Shown one piece after another: positions 35,934 through 45,320 of a stretch of DNA of 64,000 nt (the stretch's first letter is position 1; each line of letters begins with the position of its first letter). Under the pieces are notes generated by a model, which saw only the letters and a list, made by a program, of their open reading frames with translations, made no database searches and had not been told where the DNA came from. The position numbers and the translations under genes are program-made. The DNA comes from Pseudomonas sp. MRSN 12121. Its GTDB lineage: Bacteria > Pseudomonadota > Gammaproteobacteria > Pseudomonadales > Pseudomonadaceae. The stretch lies in contig NZ_CP010892.1 of assembly GCF_000931465.1 (NCBI RefSeq), positions 2,999,388 through 3,063,387 on the forward strand, written 5' to 3'.

Positions 35934-37325
35934 ATGCGCATTTCATTACTGTACGCGGTGTCGGCTGCACTGCTTCTAAATGGCTTTTCTTGCCTGGCGC
36001 AGACACCGGAGGCGCCTGCCAACGCTGCCGCTACGGCGCCCCTGACGACACCGGCCAAAGAGGCCGTGTTTACCCAGGAGCAGTTGGATCAAATGCTGGC
36101 GCCCGTTGCGCTGTATCCGGATCCGCTGTTGGCGCAGGTCTTGATGGCCAGTACCTACCCCGGGGAAATCGCCGAGGCGGTCACCTGGTCCAAGGCGCAT
36201 CCGGATGCCAAGGGCGACGAGGCGGTCAAGCAAGTGGCGAACCAGACCTGGGACCCGAGCGTCCAGGCGCTGGTGGCCTTTCCGCAGGTGCTGGCGACGC
36301 TGGGGCAGGGCCCTGTCTGGGTCCAGCGCCTGGGCGATGCCTTCCTGGCGCAACCCGACGATGTCATGGACGGCGTGCAACGCTTGCGGCATCAGGCGCA
36401 AGCCGCAGGCAACCTGCAGAGCAACCAGTATCAGAACGTGACGGTCCAGGCTGCGCCGGCATCGGCACCGGCCGCCCCCGCCAGCCGCTCTAGCACCATT
36501 GTCATCGAGCCTGCCGACCCGCAAGTGGTCTACGTCCCCGCGTACAATCCGACCACGACCTATGGCACCTGGGCCTACCCTGCGTCGCCACCCGTCTACT
36601 ATCCGCCGCCGCCCGCTTATTATCCCGGATCGGCCTTGGTGGCCGGGCTGGCGTTCGGCACCGGAGTGGCGATCGTCGCCTCGCTGTGGGGCGACTGTGA
36701 CTGGAACAACCACGATATCGACATCGACGTCGACCGCTACAACAACCTCAATCGCAACACCCAGATCAACAACAACCAGAACAAGTGGCAGCACAACGCC
36801 ATGCATCGCGATGGCGTTCCCTATCGAGACAGCAGGAGCCGCGAACAGTACGGTCGCCAACTGGACGGCGCCCAGCAGCGTGAGGCCTTCCGCGGGGATG
36901 ATGCCCAGCGCGCCCGGGCGCGTGAAAACGCCCGCAGCGCAATGGACAGGCACGGCATCGAACGACCGGCCACCAGCAATCGCCAGGCCCGTGAGCAAGT
37001 GCGCCAAGCCGAATCCGCACCTTCCGGTAATCGCCTGCAAGCCGGGGCAGATAGGCCAAAACAGGGCGCCCAGGCGAATCAGCGTCGCCAGGAATCCTTC
37101 CAGGCGCGCCAGGAACCGCCAAGGCGCCCGACCGCCAGCCCCGGCAGCGCGCGCAACAACGCTTTTGCCGGCGCGCGCGCGCCGGCCCGGTCGAACGACC
37201 AGGCCCGCCGTGGCCAAGCCAGCCAGGCATCGGCCATGCGCCCCAACGCTGCGCGAGCCGCCGGCCATCAGGTCAGCAGGCCGTCCAGCGCGCCCATGCG
37301 CCAACGAGGAGGGGGCCGGCGGTGA
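35934..37325 (+). CDS. DUF3300 family exported protein
   Basis: A 463-residue protein with a signal peptide (MRISLLYAVSAALLLNGFSC), then the DUF3300 core: LDQMLAPVALYPDPLLAQVLMAST (about 50-73), AHPDAKGDEAVKQVANQTWDPSVQALVAFPQVL (about 88-120) and VVYVPAYNPTTTYGTWAYP followed by a proline/tyrosine-rich stretch and a hydrophobic segment (about 235-252). The C-terminal third is low-complexity, basic and glutamine/arginine-rich. Probably an envelope protein; function unknown. GAGGTGGG lies upstream of ATG 35934. It overlaps the DUF2950 start by four bases. Confidence 0.88.
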   Translation: MRISLLYAVSAALLLNGFSCLAQTPEAPANAAATAPLTTPAKEAVFTQEQLDQMLAPVALYPDPLLAQVLMASTYPGEIAEAVTWSKAHPDAKGDEAVKQVANQTWDPSVQALVAFPQVLATLGQGPVWVQRLGDAFLAQPDDVMDGVQRLRHQAQAAGNLQSNQYQNVTVQAAPASAPAAPASRSSTIVIEPADPQVVYVPAYNPTTTYGTWAYPASPPVYYPPPPAYYPGSALVAGLAFGTGVAIVASLWGDCDWNNHDIDIDVDRYNNLNRNTQINNNQNKWQHNAMHRDGVPYRDSRSREQYGRQLDGAQQREAFRGDDAQRARARENARSAMDRHGIERPATSNRQAREQVRQAESAPSGNRLQAGADRPKQGAQANQRRQESFQARQEPPRRPTASPGSARNNAFAGARAPARSNDQARRGQASQASAMRPNAARAAGHQVSRPSSAPMRQRGGGRR

Positions 37326-38242
37326 AAACACTTCCTCGAGTGAAAGCCTTCATGGGCTCGTTCCCGCGTCTCCTGATGATCGGCGCCAGCCTGGCATGGG
37401 CCTGCACGGCCACGGCGCAGCAGGCCTTTCCCACCCCGGAAAAGGCCGCCCAGGCGTTCGTCGAAGCCTTGGGTACACAACAGGCCGACCAGGCGCGCCT
37501 GGTGCAGTTGCTGGGTGACGACTGGCGCAGTTTCATCCCGCGAGAAGGCGTCCAGCGCAGTGACGTGGATGCGTTCTTGACGCTCTACCGCGAGCGCCAT
37601 GCCATTGAACAAACCGGCGACGGCAAGGCAGTCCTGTCGGTTGGCAATGCCCACTGGACGCTGCCGATACCCCTGGTAAAAGCCGCAACGGGTTGGCGCT
37701 TCGACATCAAGGCCGGTAGCGCCGAAGTCCGTGCGCGGCGCATCGGTAGCAACGAACTGGCCGCGGTGCAATCGGTGCTGACCTATCACGATGCCCAGAT
37801 GGACTATGCGTCGGTGGATCGTGACGGTGACGGTGCCCTCGAATATGCGCGGAAAATCTTCAGCACGCCCGGCAAGCACGACGGACTCTATTGGGCGGAC
37901 GACGATAGCGGTCAACTCAGCCCGCTGGGGCCGCTGTTCGGCAATGCCATCGGCGATGAAGACTGGCATGGCTACCGCTTCCGCATCCTCGAGGGCCAAG
38001 GCCCCTCGGCGCCGGGTGGCGCCTACAGCTACCTGATCGGCGACAAGATGAGCCGTGGCTTTGCCCTTATCGCCTGGCCGGCGAAATACGCCGACACCGG
38101 GGTGATGAGTTTCATGATCAGCCATGAGGGCCAAGTGTTCGAGAAAGACTTGGGACCCGAGGGCGATAAATGGGCGCAGTCGGTGAAGCGGTTCGATCCC
38201 GATGACAGCTGGCAGGAAGTCAGCGTGGATCAGAAGCCGTAA
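37322..38242 (+). CDS. DUF2950 family exported protein
   Basis: A 306-residue protein with an N-terminal signal (PRLLMIGASLAWACTATAQQ, a lipobox is not evident) followed by the DUF2950 pattern: AFPTPEKAAQAFVEAL, WTLPIPLVKAATGWRFDIKAGSAEVRARRIGSNEL, and GYRFRILEGQGPSAPGGAYSYL. It begins with GTG 37322 that overlaps the DUF3300 stop, so the two are translationally coupled. This pair is widespread in proteobacteria but has no known role; an envelope-associated function is likely. Confidence 0.88.
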   Translation: MKTLPRVKAFMGSFPRLLMIGASLAWACTATAQQAFPTPEKAAQAFVEALGTQQADQARLVQLLGDDWRSFIPREGVQRSDVDAFLTLYRERHAIEQTGDGKAVLSVGNAHWTLPIPLVKAATGWRFDIKAGSAEVRARRIGSNELAAVQSVLTYHDAQMDYASVDRDGDGALEYARKIFSTPGKHDGLYWADDDSGQLSPLGPLFGNAIGDEDWHGYRFRILEGQGPSAPGGAYSYLIGDKMSRGFALIAWPAKYADTGVMSFMISHEGQVFEKDLGPEGDKWAQSVKRFDPDDSWQEVSVDQKP

Positions 38243-38259
38243 ACGGGGCTGTCCCGGGG

Positions 38260-39912
38260 TTATTTCGGATACAGCGGCGGCAGGCTGCTGGTGTCGGCCA
38301 CCGGGTCCTGCACGCGTTCGGTGATGGGGATGGTACGGATCGCGCGCCACAGTTCCTCGCCTTGCCAGTACTGGCCGGTCTCGCTGTAGAGGGCGCCGTT
38401 GAGGCCGTCCAGGGCGTCGGACAGCGGCACGAAGCGCGCGGCCATGTCGGCCAGGGTTTCCGGTTGCTGGCGGGCCCAGGCGTCGAGGGCCTGGCGCGTG
38501 GCTTGCGGGTCGTTGGCCAGGCAGGCGCGCTTGAGGTCGTCGAGCAGGGTCCGCGGGCTGGGGCCGGCTTGCACGGTGCGCAGGATCGCCGGCTGCCAGC
38601 GCGCGCGCCACCACAGGCCGAAGCCGAGCAGGGTGGTGCAGGCCAGGACCAGGGTGCTGAGTTTCCAGGCCCAGAGCGTGCCGTCTTCGCTGCCCAGGCC
38701 GGTCGGCGCGGCACCGGCCGGGGTGTCCACCACCAGGCTCGGGTTGTTCGCCACCTGCAGGGTGCGCGCCGGCAGGCTGCTGCGTTCGAGATGATCTTCG
38801 TGGGTGTTCCACCAGACCACTTCCACCGCCGGCAGCTCGATGCTGCCGCTACGGTTCGGCACCAGCGCCTGGCTGTCTTCGCGGCTGCCGATCAGGCCGC
38901 GGTCGCCGATCTGGTTGCTCAACTGCGGCTGGTCCGGGTAGCTGCGCAGGCCGTTGGCCTCGGTCAGCGGCAGGGGCGGCAGTTGCGAGCTGGACAGGCC
39001 TTCGGCCTTGAGGGTCAGGCTGCGGGTCAGCGAGTCGCCGACCTGGCTGTGATCCGGCTCGGGGTTCCAGCTTTCGCCCAGGCTCAGGCTGCGGGCCGGG
39101 AGCCAGGGCGTGTCGGCGGGGTATTCGGCCGGCTTGGCCTTGACCGTCAGCGGCATCTGCGCGGAGCTCACATGCATCAGCTTGCCCGGCTTCAGGCCCA
39201 GGGGTGCGGGGCTCTGGGGGGCGGCGTCGGCCAGGGTGGCGCTGAAGGTCAGCGGCGGAATGTCCAGCACGCCGCTGTGCTGGGGGAAGATCGCGTAGCG
39301 GACTTCGATCACCCCATGGCGCACGCCGTTGATGACCTTTTCATAGGTGCGCGACTCGCCGAGCTGCTCGACCCGGGCATCGCCGATCTGCAGCGGCGTC
39401 AGGCTGCTGTCGTCGTACAGCGACACCGAGTGATAGATGTGCAGGGTCAGCACGGCCTGGGCCTGCACGTAGACGCTGTCCTGGTCGAGGCTGGCGTCGA
39501 TGAACACCGGCTCCAGCGGCGCGCTGTCGTCACGGCTTGCGCTTTGCAGCACTTGCAGGGTGATCGGCTGGCTCCGCGCTTCGCCCAGTTGCAGCGGCGG
39601 AATCACCACGCTGCCGGTGGTCCGCGGCAGCAGGGTGACGATCCAGCGGGTGATGGCGCGGTTGTCGCCGTTGAGGCTGGTCAACTGGTTGACCTGGCGC
39701 GTGCCCTGGACCTCGAACTGCGCTTGCAGCGGCGCCAGGTCCGGCTTGCCGAACAGCGTGACGTCATTGGATTCCAGGGTCAGTTCGACGGTTTCCCCGG
39801 AGTTCACGCGGCTGCGGTCGACACTGGCGAGCAAGTCTGCGGCCTGGGCCTGGACGGCGCCGAGCAGCAGGGTCAGCACAAGCGTGAACGCACGGGTGGT
39901 GAAGCGGGTCAT
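38260..39912 (-). CDS. batD: BatD-like protein
   Basis: A 550-residue protein with a signal peptide (LVLTLLLGAVQAQA), periplasmic oxygen-tolerance/BatD-type beta-rich domain (ASVDRSRVNSGETVELTLESND...; VVIPPLQLGEARSQPITL) and a C-terminal TM helix (about 438-458: LWAWKLSTLVLACTTLLGFGLWW) followed by a cytosolic tail. It is the last gene of the MoxR/Bat operon. The Bat proteins are linked to aerotolerance in Bacteroides and to envelope quality control, but not proven in Pseudomonas. ATG 39912 overlaps the stop of the BatB gene by four bases and has AGGGA upstream. Confidence 0.85.
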   Translation of the reverse strand: MTRFTTRAFTLVLTLLLGAVQAQAADLLASVDRSRVNSGETVELTLESNDVTLFGKPDLAPLQAQFEVQGTRQVNQLTSLNGDNRAITRWIVTLLPRTTGSVVIPPLQLGEARSQPITLQVLQSASRDDSAPLEPVFIDASLDQDSVYVQAQAVLTLHIYHSVSLYDDSSLTPLQIGDARVEQLGESRTYEKVINGVRHGVIEVRYAIFPQHSGVLDIPPLTFSATLADAAPQSPAPLGLKPGKLMHVSSAQMPLTVKAKPAEYPADTPWLPARSLSLGESWNPEPDHSQVGDSLTRSLTLKAEGLSSSQLPPLPLTEANGLRSYPDQPQLSNQIGDRGLIGSREDSQALVPNRSGSIELPAVEVVWWNTHEDHLERSSLPARTLQVANNPSLVVDTPAGAAPTGLGSEDGTLWAWKLSTLVLACTTLLGFGLWWRARWQPAILRTVQAGPSPRTLLDDLKRACLANDPQATRQALDAWARQQPETLADMAARFVPLSDALDGLNGALYSETGQYWQGEELWRAIRTIPITERVQDPVADTSSLPPLYPK

Positions 39913-41666
39913 CGAATTTTTCCCTGATCCTGATGTTGTTGCTGTTCGTACCAGAACTTGCGGCGCAGCAGCTCGCCCGGGTCGTCCGGGATCTTGCGCA
40001 GCCATTGTTCCAGTGCCTGGCGGCGTTCGCCGTCGAAATCTTCCTGGGCGTTGCGCAGCGGTGGCGTGGTGGTCTGCTCGTCATCCAGTTCGCTGCCCGG
40101 GACGCTGTCGTCGTCGGGGGTGGTGAGCTCGTCGTCGGTCGAGGCCTCGGCGCTGGCCGGGTGGCTGTTTTCCGGCGGCTGCTGGCCCGGCGTGGCCGGC
40201 GCCTGGGTGGCGGCGCCGGCCTGTGGCGGCTGGCGGGTTTCGTCACCGTCTTCGGCGCCCTTGCCGGGCGGGTCTTGCGGCGTCGGCGCGGCTTCTTGCA
40301 GCAGGCGCTCGACCAGGGCCTTGTTCTTTTGCGCGACGGCCAGCTCCGGTTGCAGTTCCAGGGCCTGTTCGTAGGCATCCAGCGCGGCCTCCAGCTCGCC
40401 GCTGCGGGCCAGGGCATTGCCACGATTGTAGTGGGCGCGGGCGTCGCTGCCTTCGGCAAAGCGCTGAGCGGCAGCGGCGTAGTCGCCGGCCTCGTACAGC
40501 GCCACGCCTTGCCACTGCGGGTCCTGGAAATGCCGCGCCGCGTCCTTGGGGCGGCGCTGTTCGAGCAGGCGCTGGCCCTGCTGGTCGGGGCGCAGCCACA
40601 GGTCGCTGAACTCGAAGGCATAGCTGGGCTGCGGCGCGGCGAACAGCAGCAGCGGCAGGCAGAACAGCCAGCCACGGCGCCCGGCGCAGGCCGCCAGCAG
40701 CAACAGCGGCAGGAGCAGCCAATAGCCCTGGTCGGCCCAGGTGTCCAGGCGCAGGGTCTGGCCGTCGGTGCGCAGGTTCTGCGGGCCGCTGAGCAGGCCC
40801 AGGCCGCGCAGGTCGGCATCGTCCAGGCGCGCGGGGCGGTAACGGCCGCCGACACTGCCGATGAATTGCCGTAGGTCCGCGCTGTCCAGGCGCGACATCA
40901 GGATCGCGCCCTGGTCGTCCTTGAGAAAGCTGCCGTCTTCCAGGGTCACCGGCGAGCCCTGGCGGCTGCCGACGCCGAGCATCAACAGTTGCGGCGCCTG
41001 GCCGCCGAGAGCCTGGCGGATGCCCTGGCGTTCCTGTTCGCTCAGGGACGAGCCGATCAGCAGGATCCGGCCCTGGCCCAGCGCGCCCTGGTCCAGCAGC
41101 TGCAAGGCCTTGTGCAGCGCCAGGTCGGCGCGCTGGCCGGGCTGGGGCATGATCGACGGCTTGAGCGCTTCGAGCAGGTTGCGGCTGGTGGCCAGGTCGT
41201 CCGACAGCGGCACCAGGGTATGGGCGCTGCCGGCATAGACCACGATCGCCGTCTGCGCGTCGCTGCGCGCCTGCAACAGGTCCAGCAGCTTGCGCCGGGC
41301 CTGTTCCAGGCGATTGGGCGGGACGTCGCCGGCGAGCATCTGCGGGGTCAGCTCCAGCAGCACCACCAGCGGGTCGGCGGGCTTCTGGCTGGTCTGTTCC
41401 ACCCGCTGCCAGCCGGGGCCGAGCAGCGCCAGCACGGCCAGGAACCAGGCCAGGCCGAGGGCGATCCACGGCAGCTTGCTTTCGCGGCCGTTGCCGCCGC
41501 TGAGCAGGGCGGCATGGAAGGCCGGCGGCAGGATCATCTGCCAGCGGCCGGCGCGTTTCTGCCGGTGCCACAGCTGCCACAGCAGCCAGCCGAGCAACGG
41601 CACCATCAGCAGCCACCAGGGACGGAACCAGTGGGGCCAGAGTTCGGCCCAGAACGGCACGCTCAT
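39909..41666 (-). CDS. batB: VWA-TPR protein, BatB/BatC-like
   Basis: A 585-residue membrane protein: TM helices at about 18-33 and 67-84, a von Willebrand A domain (about 95-300), a third TM helix (about 330-350), then TPR repeats (about 405-450: ARAHYNRGNALARSGELEAAL, then DAYEQALELQPELAVAQKNK) and an acidic, proline-rich tail. The MIDAS sequence expected as DxSxS reads ELTPQ (105-109), so metal binding is probably lost, unlike its neighbour BatA. TPR fusion makes it a BatB/BatC hybrid. It overlaps both neighbours by four bases. Confidence 0.85.
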   Translation of the reverse strand: MSVPFWAELWPHWFRPWWLLMVPLLGWLLWQLWHRQKRAGRWQMILPPAFHAALLSGGNGRESKLPWIALGLAWFLAVLALLGPGWQRVEQTSQKPADPLVVLLELTPQMLAGDVPPNRLEQARRKLLDLLQARSDAQTAIVVYAGSAHTLVPLSDDLATSRNLLEALKPSIMPQPGQRADLALHKALQLLDQGALGQGRILLIGSSLSEQERQGIRQALGGQAPQLLMLGVGSRQGSPVTLEDGSFLKDDQGAILMSRLDSADLRQFIGSVGGRYRPARLDDADLRGLGLLSGPQNLRTDGQTLRLDTWADQGYWLLLPLLLLAACAGRRGWLFCLPLLLFAAPQPSYAFEFSDLWLRPDQQGQRLLEQRRPKDAARHFQDPQWQGVALYEAGDYAAAAQRFAEGSDARAHYNRGNALARSGELEAALDAYEQALELQPELAVAQKNKALVERLLQEAAPTPQDPPGKGAEDGDETRQPPQAGAATQAPATPGQQPPENSHPASAEASTDDELTTPDDDSVPGSELDDEQTTTPPLRNAQEDFDGERRQALEQWLRKIPDDPGELLRRKFWYEQQQHQDQGKIR

Positions 41667-42739
41667 CGACGCCTCCGCAGACGCAGGCGCTTGAGCCGTT
41701 CGCGCCAGTGGGGCAAGGGTTGCAGCAAGCGCTCGCGGCTGAAGAAGCGTTGCAATGGATGGTCCGGCCAGCGTTCGCGCACCACCAGCAGCAGGCTCAG
41801 CAGCAGCGCTGCGGCCAGCGGCCAGCTGTACAGGGCCTGCGCCGGGCGCGCCTGGGTCGGCTGCTGGGTCACCGGTTCCAGTTGGTCGAGGGTGTCCTTG
41901 ATCGCTTGCAGTTCCTGGCCGTCGCGGGCGCGGAAATAACGCCCGCCGGTGACCTCGGCGATGGCCTTGAGGGCCGGCTCGTCCAGGTCCAGGCTCGGGT
42001 TGATGCCGAGAAAGCCCAGGCTGCCGTTTTGCTCCGGGTCGGCACCGATGCCGATCGGGTAGATCTTCACGCCTTCTTCGGCGGCCAGGCGGGCGGCGGT
42101 CAGCGGGTCGATCTCGCCACCGTTGTTGGCGCCGTCGGTGACCAGGATCAGCACCCGGCTCTGCGCCGGGCGCTGGCGCAGGCGCTTGAGCGCCAGGCCG
42201 ATGGCGTCGCCGATGGCGGTGTTCTTGCCGGCGATGCCGATCTTCGCTTCGTCCAGCCACACGCGCACCGTGTGGCGGTCGAAGGTCAGCGGCGCCTGCA
42301 GGTAGGCCTTGCTGCCGAACAGGATCAGGCCGACCCGGTCGCCTTCGCGGCTTTCCAGGAAGTCGCCGAGCAGGTGCTGGACCAGGTCCAGGCGGCTGAC
42401 GTCCTCGTCCTGCCACTGCATGTCGGGGAAGTCCATGGAGCCGGAGACGTCCACCGCCACCAGCAGGTCGCGGCCGCTGGCAGCCACCGGCAGCGGTTCG
42501 CCCAGCCATTGCGGGCGAGCGGCGGCGAGCAGCAGCAACAGCCACAGCAGCAGGAACGGCGTCTGCTGGCGCCAGGCCGGCAGGTTGGCCCGGGCGCGCC
42601 GCCGGGCCAGGCCTTCCAGGTCATCGAGGAAGCTGACCTTGAGCGCCGGCTCGCCGCTGTCGGCCGCCGGCAGCAGCACCCGCAGCAGCCAGGGCAGCGG
42701 CAGCAGGACGAAGATCCACGGCCAGGCGAACTCAAACAT
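41663..42739 (-). CDS. batA: VWA domain protein, BatA-like
   Basis: A 358-residue protein with TM helices near 5-24 and 60-74, a von Willebrand A domain starting at about 90 with an intact MIDAS DVSGSMD (97-103) and the later IPIG-like YPIGIGADPEQNG, and a C-terminal TM helix (YSWPLAAALLLSLLLVV). It probably binds a divalent metal and presents the domain to periplasmic partners. It overlaps DUF4381 by eight bases and BatB by four in the six-gene operon. Confidence 0.9.
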   Translation of the reverse strand: MFEFAWPWIFVLLPLPWLLRVLLPAADSGEPALKVSFLDDLEGLARRRARANLPAWRQQTPFLLLWLLLLLAAARPQWLGEPLPVAASGRDLLVAVDVSGSMDFPDMQWQDEDVSRLDLVQHLLGDFLESREGDRVGLILFGSKAYLQAPLTFDRHTVRVWLDEAKIGIAGKNTAIGDAIGLALKRLRQRPAQSRVLILVTDGANNGGEIDPLTAARLAAEEGVKIYPIGIGADPEQNGSLGFLGINPSLDLDEPALKAIAEVTGGRYFRARDGQELQAIKDTLDQLEPVTQQPTQARPAQALYSWPLAAALLLSLLLVVRERWPDHPLQRFFSRERLLQPLPHWRERLKRLRLRRRR

Positions 42740-43226
42740 GTTTGCGGATCCAGGTTTCGACCGCCTGGGTCAGGCCGGCGATGGCCTTGTCGTCGAGCTT
42801 GCATTCGGGCTTGTAGGCGCCTTCGACCAGCACCATCCAGCGCGTCAGGCCGGCCGCCGGGCAGCGGTTGTCGAGGAACGCCAGCCACTTGCGGCCGTTG
42901 AGGGTATGGCTCTGGCTGTAGGGGTAATGGTTGCGGCACAGGCGCTTGAGCAGACCGTTGAGCTGTTGCAGCCAGGCGCCGGCGGGCGCGCCGTCGTAGG
43001 GCTTGGGCAGCAGCGCGAGTTCGGCCAGCGCGGCCAGGCGCACCGGGTCCAGGGGCTGTTCGGCGCGGGGCAGGGGTTGCCGGCGCGGCCAGAAACGCTT
43101 GAGCCGCCACAGGCCGAAGCCGAGCAGCGGCAGCAACGCCAGCAACAGCCACCAGCCCGGCGCCGGCGGCCACAGGCCGATGACGGGCGGGGCGAGCAGC
43201 GGTTGCAACTGGTCCAGGCTGCTCAT
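42732..43226 (-). CDS. DUF4381 membrane protein
   Basis: A 164-residue protein with the DUF4381 N-terminal segment DQLQPLLAPPVIGLWPPAPGWW, one TM helix (about 24-40: WWLLLALLPLLGFGLW), and a cytosolic C-terminal part (LAELALLPKPYDGAPAGAWL, LNGRKWLAFLD). It always accompanies MoxR/VWA genes and presumably links them at the membrane. ATG 43226 overlaps the DUF58 stop by four bases. Confidence 0.88.
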   Translation of the reverse strand: MSSLDQLQPLLAPPVIGLWPPAPGWWLLLALLPLLGFGLWRLKRFWPRRQPLPRAEQPLDPVRLAALAELALLPKPYDGAPAGAWLQQLNGLLKRLCRNHYPYSQSHTLNGRKWLAFLDNRCPAAGLTRWMVLVEGAYKPECKLDDKAIAGLTQAVETWIRKHV

Positions 43227-44167
43227 CGGGTTTTCCCCGGGCGTTGCGGGTTCAGGTATTCGCGCAGTTGCTCGACCATTTCGCTCTGGGTGCTCAGGGG
43301 CATCAGCAGCACCCGCAGTTTCTGCGCCAGCAATTCCCAGCGGGCGATGCGCGCTTCGCTCTGCGCCCGGTAGGCCTGGCGCAGTTCGTAGTTGAGGGTG
43401 TCCAGTTCCAGTTGCGCGCCGCGTTCGGCGAAGCGCAGCAGGCCGGCGGCGGGCAGGGCGTGGTCCAGCGGGTCGGACAGCGGCATCAGCAGCAGGTCGC
43501 AATGGCGCGACAGCAGGCTCAGTTGCTGCTCGGCGGCGTCGCTCAGGGCGCGCTCGTCGCAGATCACGATCACCAGGCTGCCCGGGCGCAGCACTTCGCG
43601 GCCACGGCGCAGGGCGGTGCCCAGCGCGTCGCGCTCGGGTTCGGTCTCGCTGTGCAGCGACTGGTTGACCCGCACCAGGCGGTTGAGCAGTTGCAAAAGG
43701 CTCTGCTTGCTGCGCCGCGGCTTGATCTCGTAGTGCTCGTTGTCGCCGAACACCAGGCCGCCGACCCGGTCGTTATGGCCCAGGGCGGCCCAGCCGATCA
43801 GGCTCGCGGCCTGGGCGGCGAGCACCGACTTGAACATCAGCCCCGAGCCGAAGAACAGCTGGCGGCTCTGCTCGACCATGATGAAAATCGGCCGTTCGCG
43901 TTCTTCGTGGAACAGTTTGGTGTGCGGTTCCTGGGTGCGCGCGGTGACGCGCCAGTCGATGCTGCGCACGTCGTCGCCGGCCTGGTAGACCCGCACCTGG
44001 TCGAAGTCGACCCCGCGCCCGCGCAGCTTGGAATGGTGCAGGCCGATCAGCGGGCTGCGCTGGCTCGGCGTGGAAAACAGCTGCACCTCGCGCACGCGAT
44101 GACGCATCTCGATCAGTTCGGCGAGGCTGGTGCGGATGCCGGGGGCATCGACGGGGCTGGCGTTCAT
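43223..44167 (-). CDS. DUF58 domain protein
   Basis: A 314-residue cytosolic or membrane-associated protein with the DUF58 core: SKLRGRGVDFDQVRVYQAGDDVRSIDWRVTART (about 47-79), typical of partners of MoxR ATPases, followed by a degenerate VWA-like part (PIFIMVEQSRQLFFGSG). It lies five bases after moxR and overlaps the DUF4381 gene by four. It is likely a client or adaptor of the MoxR ATPase. Confidence 0.92.
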   Translation of the reverse strand: MNASPVDAPGIRTSLAELIEMRHRVREVQLFSTPSQRSPLIGLHHSKLRGRGVDFDQVRVYQAGDDVRSIDWRVTARTQEPHTKLFHEERERPIFIMVEQSRQLFFGSGLMFKSVLAAQAASLIGWAALGHNDRVGGLVFGDNEHYEIKPRRSKQSLLQLLNRLVRVNQSLHSETEPERDALGTALRRGREVLRPGSLVIVICDERALSDAAEQQLSLLSRHCDLLLMPLSDPLDHALPAAGLLRFAERGAQLELDTLNYELRQAYRAQSEARIARWELLAQKLRVLLMPLSTQSEMVEQLREYLNPQRPGKTR

Positions 44168-44172
44168 CGGGG

Positions 44173-45132
<960 letters not shown>

Positions 45133-45260
45133 CGATGACTGTTCCTGCAGAGGGGGACCGAAGGCGTTCGGATAACGCCAGGGCTGGGGGCGTTACTTTA
45201 ATCCATCCGGGCCCCCGGCGACTAACGGCAGCAGGCAAATTTGTGCAAATAACTGTAATG

Positions 45261-45309
45261 CCGCTCCGCCGGCGGAGCGGCCTGGCGCGCCGCCAGGACG
45301 GCGCGCCAG
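45261..45309. repeat. two consecutive GC-rich hairpins
   Basis: CCGCTCCGCC/GGCGGAGCGG (45261-45280) is a perfect palindrome, followed two bases later by CTGGCGCGCCG / CGGCGCGCCAG (45282-45292 with 45299-45309). They lie just downstream of the MHS transporter stop (minus strand) and may terminate or stabilise its mRNA; there is no U-tract. Confidence 0.6.
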
Positions 45310-45320
45310 CGGGGTGGGGC

